A DNA stretch of 64,000 bases from Fontisubflavum oceani. Lineage in GTDB: Bacteria > Pseudomonadota > Alphaproteobacteria > Rhodobacterales > Rhodobacteraceae. Positions 18,315-28,963 of the stretch are shown one piece after another (within the stretch, counting starts at the first letter, position 1; each line of letters starts with the position of its first letter). Where the stretch lies: contig NZ_CP129111.1 in the NCBI RefSeq assembly GCF_030407165.1, positions 3,348,001 to 3,412,000 of the forward strand. Direction: 5' to 3'. A model generated the notes under the pieces. It did not search any database. It worked only from the letters and a program-made list of their open reading frames with translations, and had not been told where the DNA came from. A program made the position numbers and the translations under genes.

Positions 18315-18656
18315 ATGGCTGAGCATATTACAATTCGCAACGCGCCCGGAAAATGGGTGGTGCGCGCCGATGGCGCCGTGATTGGCGAGACGGACCGCGC
18401 GTTGGAGCTTACCGAGGGCAGCTATGCGCCGGTGATTTACTTCCCGCGCGACGATATCGGCATGGCGTTCCTGGAACAAACAGCGAAGAGCAGTCATTGT
18501 CCGCATAAAGGCGATGCAACCTACTTCACCATCTCGACCACGGGCGAAGAACTCACGAATGCGGCTTGGAGCTATGAGGCGCCGAAGGCTGGCGTCGAAC
18601 AGATCCAAGATCATCTTGCGTTCTTCACTGATCGGGTCGCCATCGAACAGCTCTGA
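18315..18656 (+). CDS. DUF427 domain protein
   Basis: 113-residue protein of the DUF427 family, recognised by ITIRNAPGKWVVRADGAVIGET, PVIYFPRDDI, and SHCPHKGDATYFTI, followed by AAWSYEAPKAGV. The His/Cys cluster is conserved in the family but its biochemical role is unknown. AGGGGAGG precedes the ATG. Single gene between pepP and the convergent ClC gene. Confidence 0.88.
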   Translation: MAEHITIRNAPGKWVVRADGAVIGETDRALELTEGSYAPVIYFPRDDIGMAFLEQTAKSSHCPHKGDATYFTISTTGEELTNAAWSYEAPKAGVEQIQDHLAFFTDRVAIEQL

Positions 18657-18671
18657 CGGGGCGCGCGCCGG

Positions 18672-20391
18672 TTAGCTGTGCTCTTCGGCCGCCGTCGCGG
18701 CCAGAGCACGGTTATACGCTTTCAAGGCGTCGACATGGAACAAAGCGCCCGTGAGCCTGGGTGAGGTGTCGCCCGGCGTCAGGCGCACCACAGGAATGAA
18801 ATCCAGCGCCGTCCGCTCGAAGATCGGCAAGGCCCGCTCCAAGGTAGCGTTTTCATCTGTGAAAATGCCCTGCTCCATCAATGTGTTGAGAGCACCCTCC
18901 GATGCGGCATTGTCATGATCCATCGGGCGCATCACTTTGCTCACACGGAACATCGACAAGAGATAGGCCTGCCTGCGGTCCAGCGGCCAAATGGATGTTG
19001 CGCCGCTCCAGTTGGGTCAGGAAGAAGGATCGGTCAACCAATCGCGACGACAACGCCGTCGACATCGAGACGGCCACCATCACGGCCAAGCCGGTCTGCC
19101 AATCGCCCGTCAACTCAAAGACGATAAGGGTCGTCGATATGGGCGCCCCCAAAACGGCGGCGGCCACAGCCCCCATGCCGGCCAACGCGTAAAGCGTCTC
19201 TGACCCTGACACCGTCGGTAGAAGCCCAGTGGCGATGATGCCGAAGGCCAAACCAGCCAGCGCACCGACCATCAGCGATGGCGAGAACACGCCACCTCCC
19301 ATCCGCCCGCCCACCGTGATGGCCACCGCGGCGGTCTTGATCATCGCAAAGACGATCGCCTCATGCAGAAGCAACTCGCCGGTCAAGGCGGCGGATGTCG
19401 TCTCATAGCCGACGCCGATGATATGCGGAAACCAAATCGCGATGGCGCCCAGCAACAACCCCGCCACAGCCGGGCGAAGCCAACGCGGAATATTCGCCAA
19501 ACGCTGAACCAAGCTCGCCATATCCTCGGCCCAAAAAATCGACCGCATGAAGGCCACCGCGATCAGGCCACAAATCAGCCCCAAGATCAGAAAAGCCGGC
19601 AATTCCACATAAAATTGCAGCGCCCCATCACGGCCCAGACTGAACTCCGTCACATTGCCAAACTCGAGCCGGTTGATCACCGTACCCGCGGCCGACGCGA
19701 TAACAATCGGCGCGAAGGCATGCACGGCGAAATGGCGCAGCACCACCTCCAACGCAAATATCGCGCCCGCGATCGGCGCGTTGAACGACGCACTTACCGC
19801 GGCCGCCACAGCGCATCCCAAGAGGTCGCGTCCAGTGATCCCGTTGGCTTTGATCCAATTGGAGACCTGGCTGGAAATGACAGCGGCCAAATGCACCACG
19901 GGCCCCTCCCGCCCCGAGGATCCTCCCGAGCCAAGTGTAATCAACGAGGCCAGTGCCGACGCAATCCCGGCGCGGGTTTCGACCCGGCCATCGGCCAAGG
20001 CCGCGCCCTCGATCACGTCCGCGACGGATCGCACCCGCGCATCCGGCGTGAACCAGTGTAAAATGAGTCCCACAGCCAATCCGCCCAGAGCCGGGATCAC
20101 CAGAATCCAATACCACGGCAAGCTTTCTGCGAAGCTATGCAGCATCCGCACATCTTCGACCCCGTAAAGCCGTTCTTGAAGCGCATTGATCCCCATGCGG
20201 AAGAACAGCGCGGCAAAGCCCGCGGCGATCCCAATGGCCAGGGCGATGAACCAAAACTGAACCTGGCTCGGCCCCTTCTGGCGCAACACTTGCCAACCAC
20301 CACGACAGGTCTCGGAAAACCTGCCGAGCTGATCTTTGACAATCGGGCCTATGCCTTTGAACAAGGGGGAGATCCCCATCTGATAACCCAT
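18672..20391 (-). CDS. ClC chloride channel/antiporter with CBS tail, frame broken
   Basis: Integral membrane anion channel or H+/Cl- exchanger. Selectivity motifs are present: GSGGSSGREGPVVH, with the gating Glu in GREGP, and GGRMGGGVFSPSL. The N-terminal 440 or so residues form the many-helix ClC core. The cytoplasmic CBS-type tail (MFRVSKVMRP onward, with TLMEQGIFTDENATLERAL) lies in another frame and is joined by one base change near 18968-18973, giving about 572 residues. Without the repair the protein ends soon after the last helix. It is transcribed away from the SnoaL-like gene. Confidence 0.87.
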
Positions 20392-20516
20392 GTCGGATAT
20401 GCGCGCCTGCGGCGGGGTCGATCATGTCACCACGAGCGGGCGGCGTGCACCCAAAGGCTTGAGCGCAGGCCTATCTCGGTTCTAAATCAGGATGTTGTGC
20501 CTGGAAACCCCACGAA

Positions 20517-20987
20517 ATGGATAGGTTTATGACGACCCTGCCTCAAACACCGGAAGATATCCCCAATGCCTTTGCCGCCGCTTGGATGGCGCGCGATGCT
20601 AAGGTGCTCGCCGCACTTTTTGCCGAGGACGCGGACTTCGTAAATGTGGTGGGAATCTGGTGGGAGGATCGGACGGCCATCGAAGAGGCACATAACTATG
20701 GGTTGCGAACGTTCTTTTCCAAATCTCGCCTCGCAATCGGCCGGGTCAAAACGCGTCGTGTCACGGCGGATGTCGCAATAGTCCACGCCAGAATGCGTCT
20801 CACCGGCCAACGCGCGCCAGACGGTTCCGAAGCAGCAGGACGAAGCACAATCCTGTCATTTGCCGCCTATCACACAGATCGCGGCTGGCAGATCGTCTCG
20901 GCGCAGAACACCGACATCGTGCCCGGCGTCGAAACACAACTGAACACGGGCGTAGATCTGACGCCCGTGGATTACCGCAGCCGGTAA
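20517..20987 (+). CDS. SgcJ/EcaC family SnoaL-like protein
   Basis: 156 residues with the cone-shaped SnoaL/NTF2-like fold pattern: PEDIPNAFAAAWMARDAKVLAALFAEDADFVN at the start, then WEDRTAIEEAH and a final strand pair around FAAYHTDRGWQIVSAQNTD. Families of this type (SgcJ/EcaC) are mostly uncharacterised; a ligand-binding or ketosteroid-isomerase-like role is possible. Starts at ATG 20517 or 20529 cannot be separated. It diverges from the ClC gene and converges on recN. Confidence 0.8.
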   Translation: MDRFMTTLPQTPEDIPNAFAAAWMARDAKVLAALFAEDADFVNVVGIWWEDRTAIEEAHNYGLRTFFSKSRLAIGRVKTRRVTADVAIVHARMRLTGQRAPDGSEAAGRSTILSFAAYHTDRGWQIVSAQNTDIVPGVETQLNTGVDLTPVDYRSR

Positions 20988-21013
20988 GCCTTCTCTGCTT
21001 CTCAAATATCCCC

Positions 21014-21029
21014 GCCGGAGGCCTCCGGC
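21014..21029. repeat. Perfect 16-bp palindrome between convergent genes
   Basis: GCCGGAGGCCTCCGGC reads the same on both strands. It lies 26 bases after the SnoaL-like gene stop and before the recN-side terminator repeat. It may help end transcription of the plus-strand gene, but there is no T run. Confidence 0.6.
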
Positions 21030-21066
21030 CGCGCCACGCAGCGCTTGCCATATGTCCCGCGCCCAG

Positions 21067-21115
21067 GTCGACCGAAAGCGCCAATCAGAAAAGAGCGTGG
21101 CCCGGAACGGGCCTC
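21067..21115 (-). terminator. Terminator-like dispersed repeat, copy A
   Basis: On the minus strand just after the recN stop there is a hairpin GGCCCG-TTC-CGGGCC followed by ACGCTCTTTTC. The hairpin and about 30 bases beyond it (TGG-CGCTT and GGTCGAC) recur with few changes at 37394-37441, also just after the last gene of a run. It is probably the terminator of the lpxC-bamD-recN end of the cluster. Confidence 0.6.
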
Positions 21116-21122
21116 AACCGGA

Positions 21123-22780
21123 TCACTCAGATCCTGTCTGAAGCAAAGCCTTCGCGGCGTCGCGCGCAGCGTCGGTCACGATGTCACCCGCCAACATCCG
21201 CGCAACCTCATCCACGCGCGCATCTTCGCTCAATGGGCTCACATCCGACGTGGTCACCCCATCGGCCACAGCTTTGGCCACCCGCCAATGATGGGCACCG
21301 CGCGCCGCAACTTGCGGTGAATGGGTCACAACCAATACCTGCCCACCCTCGGCAAGGGCTGCCAAGCGTTTGCCCACGGCATCCGCCGTCGCGCCCCCCA
21401 CGCCACGGTCGATCTCGTCAAAGATCATCGTGACGCCTTCCGCTTCCCGGGTCAGGCAGACCTTCAAGGCCAAGAGAAACCGCGACAGCTCGCCGCCGGA
21501 AGCAATTTTGTTCAACGGTCCCGCGGGCGCACCGGGATTGGTGGCCACGACAAAGGCGACGGTGTCGATCCCGTCTGGCCCCGGCGCAGCATCGGACAAC
21601 GCCGTCGAAAACACCGCCCGCTCCATTTTCAGCGGCGCCAGTTCGCCAGCCATATCTGCGTTCAGCCGCTTGGCGGCTGCTGCCCGCGCCGTTGAGAGCG
21701 CCTCCGCGGCTTTATCATACGCGGCCTCCGCCGCGGCCAATGCGGCCCGCAGCACATCGATCTGTCCGGCCCCGCCATCCAACGCCGCCAAACGGCCCCG
21801 CAAGTCGTCAGCGAACCCGCTCAGATCGTCGGGCGGTACCCCATGTTTGCGTGCGAGGCCTCGCAGCGCGAAAAGCCGCTCTTCTGTTTCTTCTAACTCG
21901 CCCGGGTTGAAGGCCAGGGCCGCTGCAAACCGCTCCACACCAGCTTGCGCCTCGCCCAAATCAACCAATGCCCTCTCAATCGCTTCGACAGGTGCGTCCA
22001 ACCCGCCCTCCGCCCGGTCGGATAGACCGTCGAGCCAACGGACCGCATCGCCCATCGCGCCTTCGGCCCCGTCCAGACCCAGAGCCGACAACGCCTTGCT
22101 CAGATCCTCGCGCATCCGTTCCGCCCCCTGCATCAGGCGGCGGCGGGTATCCAGTTCCGCCTCCTCTCCCGGGATCGGGTCGAGCGCATCAATTCGCTAA
22201 CCGAATGCCGCAGGAAGTCTTCTTCGGCTTTCATATCCGCGAGAGCGGCCTCAGCCGCGGCCAGATCCTTGGCCGCGACAGATCGGGCGCGCCACAAGCT
22301 GGCAACCTCGTCGCGCATGGCATCCAACCCGCCAAATGCGTCCAGCATGGCCCGATGCTGGCGCGGGTCCAGCAGCCCACGATCATCTTGCTGACCATGC
22401 AATTCGACCAACGTCTCACTAAGCGCCCGCAACACCTCGCCAGAGGCACGGCGATCATTGACCCAGGCCGTCTTACGCCCCTCGGGCGTATTGACCCGAC
22501 GCAAGATCAACTCTGCGCCGCCGGGCAACCCCGTCTCTTCCAAAATCCGATGTGCTGGGTGGTCAGGTGCCAGATCGAAAACCGCCACGACCTCGCCTTG
22601 CGCGGCACCCGCACGCACCAAATCGGCCCGACCACGCCACCCCAGGACAAAACCCAAACTATCGAGCAGGATGGATTTCCCAGCCCCAGTCTCGCCAGTC
22701 AACACATTCAAACCCGGCTGAAACGCGAGGTCCAACCGATCGATTATTAACATGTCGCGAATATCGAGACCGCGCAGCAT
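21123..22780 (-). CDS. recN: DNA repair ATPase RecN, frame broken
   Basis: SMC-like ATPase acting in double-strand break repair. Walker A is GETGAGKS (29-36); the signature SGGELSRFLLALK, Walker B MIFDEIDRGVGG and VVTHSPQVAA lie in the second half, with a coiled-coil middle rich in Ala, Glu and Leu. The halves are in different frames and join into about 552 residues, the usual length, if one base is restored at about 22189-22196. There the repaired text runs ELDALDPIPGEEAELD, a typical RecN passage. It follows bamD on the same strand with a gap of 37 bases. Confidence 0.9.
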
Positions 22781-22817
22781 CAGCTCTCATCCCGCCGGGT
22801 GGGGCATGACGCCAACC

Positions 22818-23696
22818 CTATAGCCAATCGCCCCGTACCGTTTGCCGCCAGATGTCACGCAGCCAACCTTCGCCCGACGCCTCGGGGCTGAGTTCTTGAC
22901 CGGTGAGCAGACGGAAACTGTCATCATAGAAGGGCGACGATTGGAAGTTATAACCCAGGATCGCTGCCGCCGTTTGGGCCTCGTCCGTCAATCCGAGCGA
23001 TAGGTAGGCTTCGGCCAAACGGTGGAGCGCTTCGGGCGTGTGGCTCGTGGTCTGGAACTCCTCAACCACAACGCGGAAACGATTGATCGCTGCCGTGTAG
23101 TGACCCCGGCGCAGGTAATAGCGACCGATTTCCATCTCCTTACCGGCCAGATGGTCGAAGGCGAGGTCGAATTTCAAAATCGCCGAGGTGGCATAAGGGC
23201 TGTCGGGATAGCGTTCGATCACGACACGCAGAGCCTGCAACGCTTGAAATGTGAGCCCCTGATCCCGGCCCACTTGATCAATCTGATCGTAATAGCTCAG
23301 CGCCAAGAGATATTGGGCGTAAGCCGCTTCCTCATCGGCGGGGTAGAAATCGATATAGCGTTGCGCCGCAATGCGCGCGTTCTCATAATCCTCATCTGCG
23401 TGATAAGCAAAGGCCGCCATAATCAGCGCGCGCTGCGCCCATTCAGAATAGGGATGTAGGCGTTCAACCTCGGTGAATAGCTGCGCCGCCTCATCAGGAT
23501 TGTCTTGTTCCAGTTCGAACTCGGCGCGCTGGAAGATCTCTTCGGCCCCCAACTCTTCCAAAGGAACTTCATTGGACCGGTTGCCAAACAAGCCCCCGCC
23601 ACCAAATAAGCCGCCACCCTCTCTGCCGCCACCACAGGCCGCTAAGGTCAGAATCAAAGCCATCGCAACACCGAATCTCAAGCGTGTTCCGATCAT
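22818..23696 (-). CDS. bamD: Outer membrane assembly lipoprotein BamD
   Basis: Component of the BAM machine that inserts beta-barrel proteins in the outer membrane. The ATG at 23696 gives MIGTRLRFGVAMALILTLAAC, a lipoprotein signal with the lipidated Cys in LAAC, then a Gly/Asn-rich linker and TPR-like repeats (EEIFQRAEFELEQDNPDEAA, VERLHPYSEWAQRA, VVIERYPDSPYATSA). 292 residues, normal for alphaproteobacteria. An upstream ATG at 23714 is possible. It lies between lpxC and recN, as in many relatives. Confidence 0.92.
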   Translation of the reverse strand: MIGTRLRFGVAMALILTLAACGGGREGGGLFGGGGLFGNRSNEVPLEELGAEEIFQRAEFELEQDNPDEAAQLFTEVERLHPYSEWAQRALIMAAFAYHADEDYENARIAAQRYIDFYPADEEAAYAQYLLALSYYDQIDQVGRDQGLTFQALQALRVVIERYPDSPYATSAILKFDLAFDHLAGKEMEIGRYYLRRGHYTAAINRFRVVVEEFQTTSHTPEALHRLAEAYLSLGLTDEAQTAAAILGYNFQSSPFYDDSFRLLTGQELSPEASGEGWLRDIWRQTVRGDWL

Positions 23697-23827
23697 GCTT
23701 CGCCCGCGTGACATTGCCTGCAACCCCGTCCACCGTCTTCGGCAGGCTTGATCGCCTGCCCTGTCTGACCATGGTCCTAGCACATTAAATCTGAGGGCAA
23801 AATGCCTGAATGCAGCCCATCGGCGCT

Positions 23828-24751
23828 TCAAGCAACGTGGGCGAGATCGGCGGCATTCACACCGACACCCGGAAGCCGGGCCACTTGCGCCGATGTGCAT
23901 TCCACCAGGCGGTACGCCGAAGGCGTCGCGAAAAGAGCCCTAAGAAGCTGGTTGGTCAACATGTGACCGGCCCGTTCCCCTTCATAATGACCCAAAATCG
24001 GGGCGCCCGCCAAAGCCAGATCGCCAAGGGCGTCCAACATTTTATGACGGACCGCTTCGTCCGCGTGCCGCAACCCGCCCGGGCTGGTGACCTCATCACC
24101 ATCAAACACCACCGCGTTTTCGCCCGGAACACCGCCCAAGGCCAAGCCGCTGGCTTGCATTGCGTCCACATCCGATTGACGACAGAACGTGCGGCTGTCG
24201 CAAAGCTCGCGCACAAACCGCCCATTGGCCAGATTGGCGGTCCGTGTCTGGCGACCAATTGCGGCGTCGGTGAAATCGATGGTGAAACTCATCGTGAGCC
24301 CATCCGCCGGTGTGAGGGTCGCGACCGCATCACCGTCGCGCACGCTTACCGACTGCAATATCTCGATCGCGTGGATCGGCGTGCCCTGCCGCTGAAGACC
24401 GCGCGCCAGGAACCCTCGCACGAATTTCGCAGCCGACCCGTCAAGGATCGGCACTTCCGGCCCGTCAATCTCGACCAACGCATTGTGAATACCACAGCCC
24501 GCAAATGCCGCCATCAGATGTTCAACCGTCGAGACCTCGACCCCCACATCGTTCCGAAGCTTCGTGCAAAGCCGGCTCTCTGGCACCAGATCAAACCGGG
24601 CCGGGATCAAATTGTCTCGATCTTGGATGTCGCTGCGCTTAAACCAAATCCCGAAATGCGCGGCCGCCGGGCGCACGATCATCCGTACCGGATGCCCAGT
24701 GTGCAAGCCCGAGCCTGCGAAGCTGATAGGGGAACGAAGGGTCGCCTGCAC
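23828..24751 (-). CDS. lpxC: UDP-3-O-acyl-N-acetylglucosamine deacetylase
   Basis: Zinc enzyme of the first committed step of lipid A synthesis. The 307 residues show STVEHLMAAFAGCGIHN with a zinc His at 78, EVPILDGSA, then RHKMLDALGDLAL (second zinc His and Asp) and HYEGERAGHMLTNQLLRAL (catalytic His). Full length. It lies downstream of ftsZ, separated by the ftsZ terminator, and so probably has its own promoter in the 245-base gap. Confidence 0.96.
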   Translation of the reverse strand: MQATLRSPISFAGSGLHTGHPVRMIVRPAAAHFGIWFKRSDIQDRDNLIPARFDLVPESRLCTKLRNDVGVEVSTVEHLMAAFAGCGIHNALVEIDGPEVPILDGSAAKFVRGFLARGLQRQGTPIHAIEILQSVSVRDGDAVATLTPADGLTMSFTIDFTDAAIGRQTRTANLANGRFVRELCDSRTFCRQSDVDAMQASGLALGGVPGENAVVFDGDEVTSPGGLRHADEAVRHKMLDALGDLALAGAPILGHYEGERAGHMLTNQLLRALFATPSAYRLVECTSAQVARLPGVGVNAADLAHVA

Positions 24752-24949
24752 GAAGTCACCGTTTGCGCGTTTGAGTTACGATCTGCTCATAGGTCTCGAT
24801 CAACAGTAGATCGGTTCAATCTGCTCCCTATCGGTCCGGCCAGATAGAGACAATTCAACCTTTATGTCGGCTTGCAACAATGCCCGTGAGGCTCGGCGAG
24901 ATTCTGCCACCTAGGCAGGAAACATGGGGTAGGGGATTGTTTTAAAATC

Positions 24950-24974
24950 AAAAAAGGCCAGCGCGATGCTGGCC
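24950..24974 (-). terminator. Intrinsic terminator of ftsZ
   Basis: On the minus strand a perfect 7-pair stem GGCCAGC/GCTGGCC with a 5-base loop is followed by six T. It lies 22 bases after the ftsZ stop and should end the dcw transcript before lpxC. Confidence 0.9.
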
Positions 24975-24996
24975 TCTTCTTGTCTGTTGTGATGAC

Positions 24997-26545
24997 TTAG
25001 TTGGCCTGGCGACGCAGGAATGCCGGGATTTCGATCCGCTCCTGTTCCGGGTCCACCTGGGTCTCTTCCGGCGCCGGGCGGCTTGCCACGGGCGGCTGGC
25101 GGCGCTCAATCGGCGTCGGTTGGTCCTCGCCATGGCCAGTCATCCGATTGATCAGAGAGTTGATGCCAAAGCGCGGTTTGCCAGCGCTTTCGGCGTCCGC
25201 AGCAGCCTGGGCCACGGGTGCATCCTTGTTGATCGCGGCACGGAGGCGCGCCAAAGCCTCAGGCGACGGCGTACTGGCTGAGGCCGGACGTGGCGCTACA
25301 AACTCTGCCTCAGGCTCTGCCGCAGCGGCGGGAGCTTGCGCCGCCGGAGCGGCGTATGTGGCCACTTCGGGTTGCGGCTGATAGGCGGGCGCTGGCACAT
25401 CGTCTTCCGCGACCTCCACAGCCGGTTCCAGCTCAGCAAACAGGCTTGGCTCTGGCTGCGCGGTATCTGCGGCGATCTGCGGCTCAACGACGTCTTCCTC
25501 CACGTCGACCTGGGGGGCAGCAACCGGCTCGCGCAGGCTGCGGCGGGTGGCGACGGGAATGTCTTGATGAATCTCACTGGCATCGATGCCGGTGGCGACA
25601 ACGCTAACCCGCATCTTGCCTTCCATCGACGTGTCCAGGGTCGACCCAACGATGATATTCGCCTCGGGGTCCACCTCTTCGCGGATACGGTTGGCCGCTT
25701 CATCCAGTTCGAACAAGGTCAGGTCGTAACCACCTGTAATATTGATCAAAACGCCGCGCGCACCGCGCAAGCTGATCTCATCGAGAAGCGGGTTGGCAAT
25801 CGCCTTCTCGGCGGCTTGAACCGCGCGGCTTTCGCCATCTGCTTCGCCGGTGCCCATCATCGCCTTGCCCATCTCGTTCATCACCGCGCGGACATCTGCG
25901 AAGTCGAGATTGATCAGGCCTGGGCGTACCATCAGGTCGGTAACGCCCTTGACGCCCTGATAAAGCACATCATCGGCCATCGCGAAGGCTTCGGTGAAGG
26001 TGGTCTTCTCGTTGGCGAGGCGGAACAAGTTCTGGTTCGGGATGATGATCAGCGTATCGACAACTTTCTGGAAGTTGCTCAATGCCCTCATCAGCCTGAC
26101 GCATCCGCTTCGCGCCTTCGAATTGGAAGGGCTTGGTGACGACACCCACGGTCAGAACGCCAAGTTCGCGTGCGGCCTGCGCAATGATCGGTGCCGCGCC
26201 GGTGCCGGTCCCGCCGCCCATACCTGCGGTGATAAACGCCATATGCGCGCCCGCCAGGTGGTCGACGATATCTTCGATGCTTTCCTCTGCGGCGCTCGCG
26301 CCGACGGCAGGCCGGGCGCCGGCGCCGAGACCTTCGGTCACGCGCGCGCCCATTTGGATGCGCGCCGTGGCGGTGGATTGCGCCAGCGCTTGCGCGTCGG
26401 TATTGGCAACGACGAACTCACACCCGTCCAGCGATTGGTCGATCATGTTATTGACCGCGTTGCCGCCAGCGCCCCCCACGCCAAAGACTGTGATGCGAGG
26501 TTTCAAATCCGGCTGATCATCCGGCAAGGTGAGATTCAATGTCAT
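24997..26545 (-). CDS. ftsZ: Cell division GTPase FtsZ, frame broken
   Basis: Tubulin-like GTPase forming the division ring. The GTP-binding loop is GMGGGTGTG (about residues 108-116), preceded by FGVGGAGGNAVNNM and followed, after the break, by QKVVDTLIIIPNQNL and the C-terminal domain. A long variable linker rich in Ala, Pro and Glu ends in the conserved tail EIPAFLRRQAN that binds FtsA and other partners. One extra base around 26071-26076 shifts the frame within the GTPase domain; without it the protein is 515 residues, normal for alphaproteobacteria. FtsZ is essential, so the break is most likely a base-call error. Confidence 0.95.
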
Positions 26546-26735
26546 AAGCTCTGTCCGCCTGTTTCATGGATAAGGGCCCCGGTCTTGTGCCGTTCGGCCA
26601 TGTGCTGCCTCATTTTCATGCGAGATTACCTGTTTCGTTGACCTCCGTCACGTGAAAACTGGCGAAAAACCACGAAATATGGTGGAAATGTGGCAGGGAT
26701 CGGCGGTATTTCGCCCGATCCGCTGTATCTTGCGG

Positions 26736-28070
26736 TCACCAGTTGTCTCGGAACCATTTTACCGCCCGTTTCAGCGACCGCGCCGGGTACCGATCGGCCG
26801 GTACTTCGAAATCCCACCACTCGTCTTGCGGATAGGCCGCAAAGAGCGACAGCCCGACACAAGCGGAGAACGCGGGACCACATGCCGATTGCGGCAAGCC
26901 CTGCACCCGGAGGGGCCGCCCAAGCCGCACCTGATTGCCCAAGATCTTCGAGGCCAGCGCATCCAGCCCCGGCACTTGGCTCGCTCCGCCGGTCAGCACA
27001 ATCCGCTGGCTCGGCAGATGGTCGAAGCCCGCCGCATCAAGCCGCGCCCGCGCCTCTTCCAGAATTTCCTCGACCCGTGGCCGCATCACCCCGATCAGCT
27101 CGGCCCGGCTGATTGCGCGGCGGTCATGATGCCAATCACCGGTATCGGCCTCCAACTCGATCATCTCGCGATCGTCCATGCCGGTCGCCACCACGCCGCC
27201 AAAGCGGGTTTTCAGACGCTCAGCATCGTTGATCGGGATTTGCAGAGCTTGCGAGATGTCCGAACTGACATGATCGCCACCCATTCGCACGGTATCCGCA
27301 AAAATCATGTGTTTTTTGATGAAGATCGAAATACTCGTCGATCCGCCACCCATATCAACACAGGCTGCGCCGAGCTCTTGCTCATCCTCGACCAGGCTCG
27401 AAATGCCGGCCACATAGGGCGACGAGGCGACGCCGGCCAGTTCCAAGTCGCAGCGTTTGACGCAATAGAGCATATGTTCGATCGCATGCGCATCGATGGT
27501 CAGCAGGTGCATATCGGTCGAAAGCCGGTTACCGACATGGCCACGCGGGTCACTCAAGCCTGTGCGATGATCCAGCGCAAAATTCACCGGCTGCGCATGC
27601 AGCACCTCACGGCCCTCGCCAAAATCTGGCACATCGCAGGCGGCCAAGACCCTCGCCACGTCACATTCGGTCACGGTGCCGGTCTGCAAGCTGACCTCAC
27701 CAGTCAATCCGTAGGACCGTGGTCGCGCACCGGCAAAGCTGACGATCACATGATCCACCCGGGTGGCGGCCATCTTCTGCGCGCCCTGCACGGCGGTCCG
27801 GATCGCCCGCTCGGTCTCCTGCATCGTGTCGATTTCGCCGAATTTCACGCCGCGAGACCGCGTCGTCGCGGCCCCTATCACTCGGAAGGAACTCTGCCCC
27901 GCCATCGCGCCCACGCCATCAGCGGGCCGAAACTCATCGGAACTGTCAAAGCGCAGCACCAGACAGGCGATCTTGTGGCTGCCGATATCCAAAATAGCCA
28001 TCACGCCCCGGCGCATCGCTTCTTGGCGTTTGGCGCGCATGGCCCGCTGTGACTGATACAGCATACTCAT
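26736..28070 (-). CDS. ftsA: Cell division protein FtsA
   Basis: Actin-like ATPase anchoring FtsZ to the inner membrane. 444 residues with the phosphate-1 region AILDIGSHKIACLV, the SHS2/1C domain around RSRGVKFGEI, the CVDMGGGSTSISIF phosphate-2 loop, ILTGGASQVPGL, and an amphipathic C-terminal helix SLKRAVKWFRDNW that would bind membrane. Start overlaps the ftsQ stop by four bases. A gap of 190 bases separates it from ftsZ, room for an ftsZ promoter. Confidence 0.96.
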   Translation of the reverse strand: MSMLYQSQRAMRAKRQEAMRRGVMAILDIGSHKIACLVLRFDSSDEFRPADGVGAMAGQSSFRVIGAATTRSRGVKFGEIDTMQETERAIRTAVQGAQKMAATRVDHVIVSFAGARPRSYGLTGEVSLQTGTVTECDVARVLAACDVPDFGEGREVLHAQPVNFALDHRTGLSDPRGHVGNRLSTDMHLLTIDAHAIEHMLYCVKRCDLELAGVASSPYVAGISSLVEDEQELGAACVDMGGGSTSISIFIKKHMIFADTVRMGGDHVSSDISQALQIPINDAERLKTRFGGVVATGMDDREMIELEADTGDWHHDRRAISRAELIGVMRPRVEEILEEARARLDAAGFDHLPSQRIVLTGGASQVPGLDALASKILGNQVRLGRPLRVQGLPQSACGPAFSACVGLSLFAAYPQDEWWDFEVPADRYPARSLKRAVKWFRDNW

Positions 28071-28963
28071 CCGTTCCCATCTCCGATCTCAATGCCCCGC
28101 ATCCGGCGCAATTCCGTCAGCGCATGAGGGCTCAGTTGTAAACTGGGGCGCGCAGGGTTGCGCATATCGATCCTGACCACATCGCGGCCAAGCACATCTT
28201 GGGCGTCATCAAGCGCCAACACGCGATCGAGCGCGGTTTGGGCGTCTTCGGCGGGCAGCAAAATGCGCCGCCCATCTCGCAACACCACGTCCCAGCGGCG
28301 TTCGCCCATCCGCACCAGCCCATGCAGCCGCTCACCCAAGGGCGCTGCGGCCTCGATCAGCGCCAGCGCCTCTTCAACCGCCAAATCGGCGCCCTCCCCC
28401 GCAATCATTGGGAGCGGTGCGATCAATTCGCGTTCGGCAACGCGGGCCACATAACTGCCCTCGGCATCAAGCAGGACAGGCTCAACGCGGGTTTGCCAGA
28501 TTATAACCGGCTGACGCTCTTCTATGGTCACCGCCAAGTATCCGCCGGACTGGATGCGCAATTCGGCGCGGTCTACGGCGGGCACCTCTTCGAGCGTGGC
28601 GCGCATCGCGTCCAAATCCAGATCGAAAGACGAGACTGGCAAATCTAGCGCCAAGACACCCCTGAGTTCTTCGGCCAATTGCGGGCTGGCCCCATCGATA
28701 TTCATCAGGTTTACGCGAAACTCGGGCCGGTTCTCGATCTCGCGCCGCACTTCCGACACTTGATCTGTCACCGCACGCCAATTGGCCGGGTCCGACATAT
28801 ACCACCCCACGGCCATGATCACCGCAAAGGCGGGCAGACCGACCCGGAGAAAGGAGCGGAAAATCGGCGTCAGCCAGAGCCGCTGGAACCGATAAGACCA
28901 AATCGATGGCGCGGGATCGCGCGGCGGTAGCACCGGGCCACGGCGGGCGATCAGCGGTCGCAT
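28067..28963 (-). CDS. ftsQ: Cell division protein FtsQ
   Basis: Bitopic inner membrane divisome protein linking early and late division proteins. 298 residues: a basic cytoplasmic start, one membrane segment (FLRVGLPAFAVIMAVGWYM), the POTRA domain around FRVNLMNIDGASPQLAEELRG, and the periplasmic FtsQ domain. The ATG at 28963 is chosen because GGAGG lies 9 bases upstream. It overlaps the ddl stop by 13 bases and the ftsA start by four. Confidence 0.94.
   Translation of the reverse strand: MRPLIARRGPVLPPRDPAPSIWSYRFQRLWLTPIFRSFLRVGLPAFAVIMAVGWYMSDPANWRAVTDQVSEVRREIENRPEFRVNLMNIDGASPQLAEELRGVLALDLPVSSFDLDLDAMRATLEEVPAVDRAELRIQSGGYLAVTIEERQPVIIWQTRVEPVLLDAEGSYVARVAERELIAPLPMIAGEGADLAVEEALALIEAAAPLGERLHGLVRMGERRWDVVLRDGRRILLPAEDAQTALDRVLALDDAQDVLGRDVVRIDMRNPARPSLQLSPHALTELRRMRGIEIGDGNG

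Noticed and set aside
26071..26076. Programmed frameshift in ftsZ
   Set aside because: No slippery heptamer or stimulating structure is seen, ftsZ is not known to use frameshifting, and many other genes here show the same type of break.
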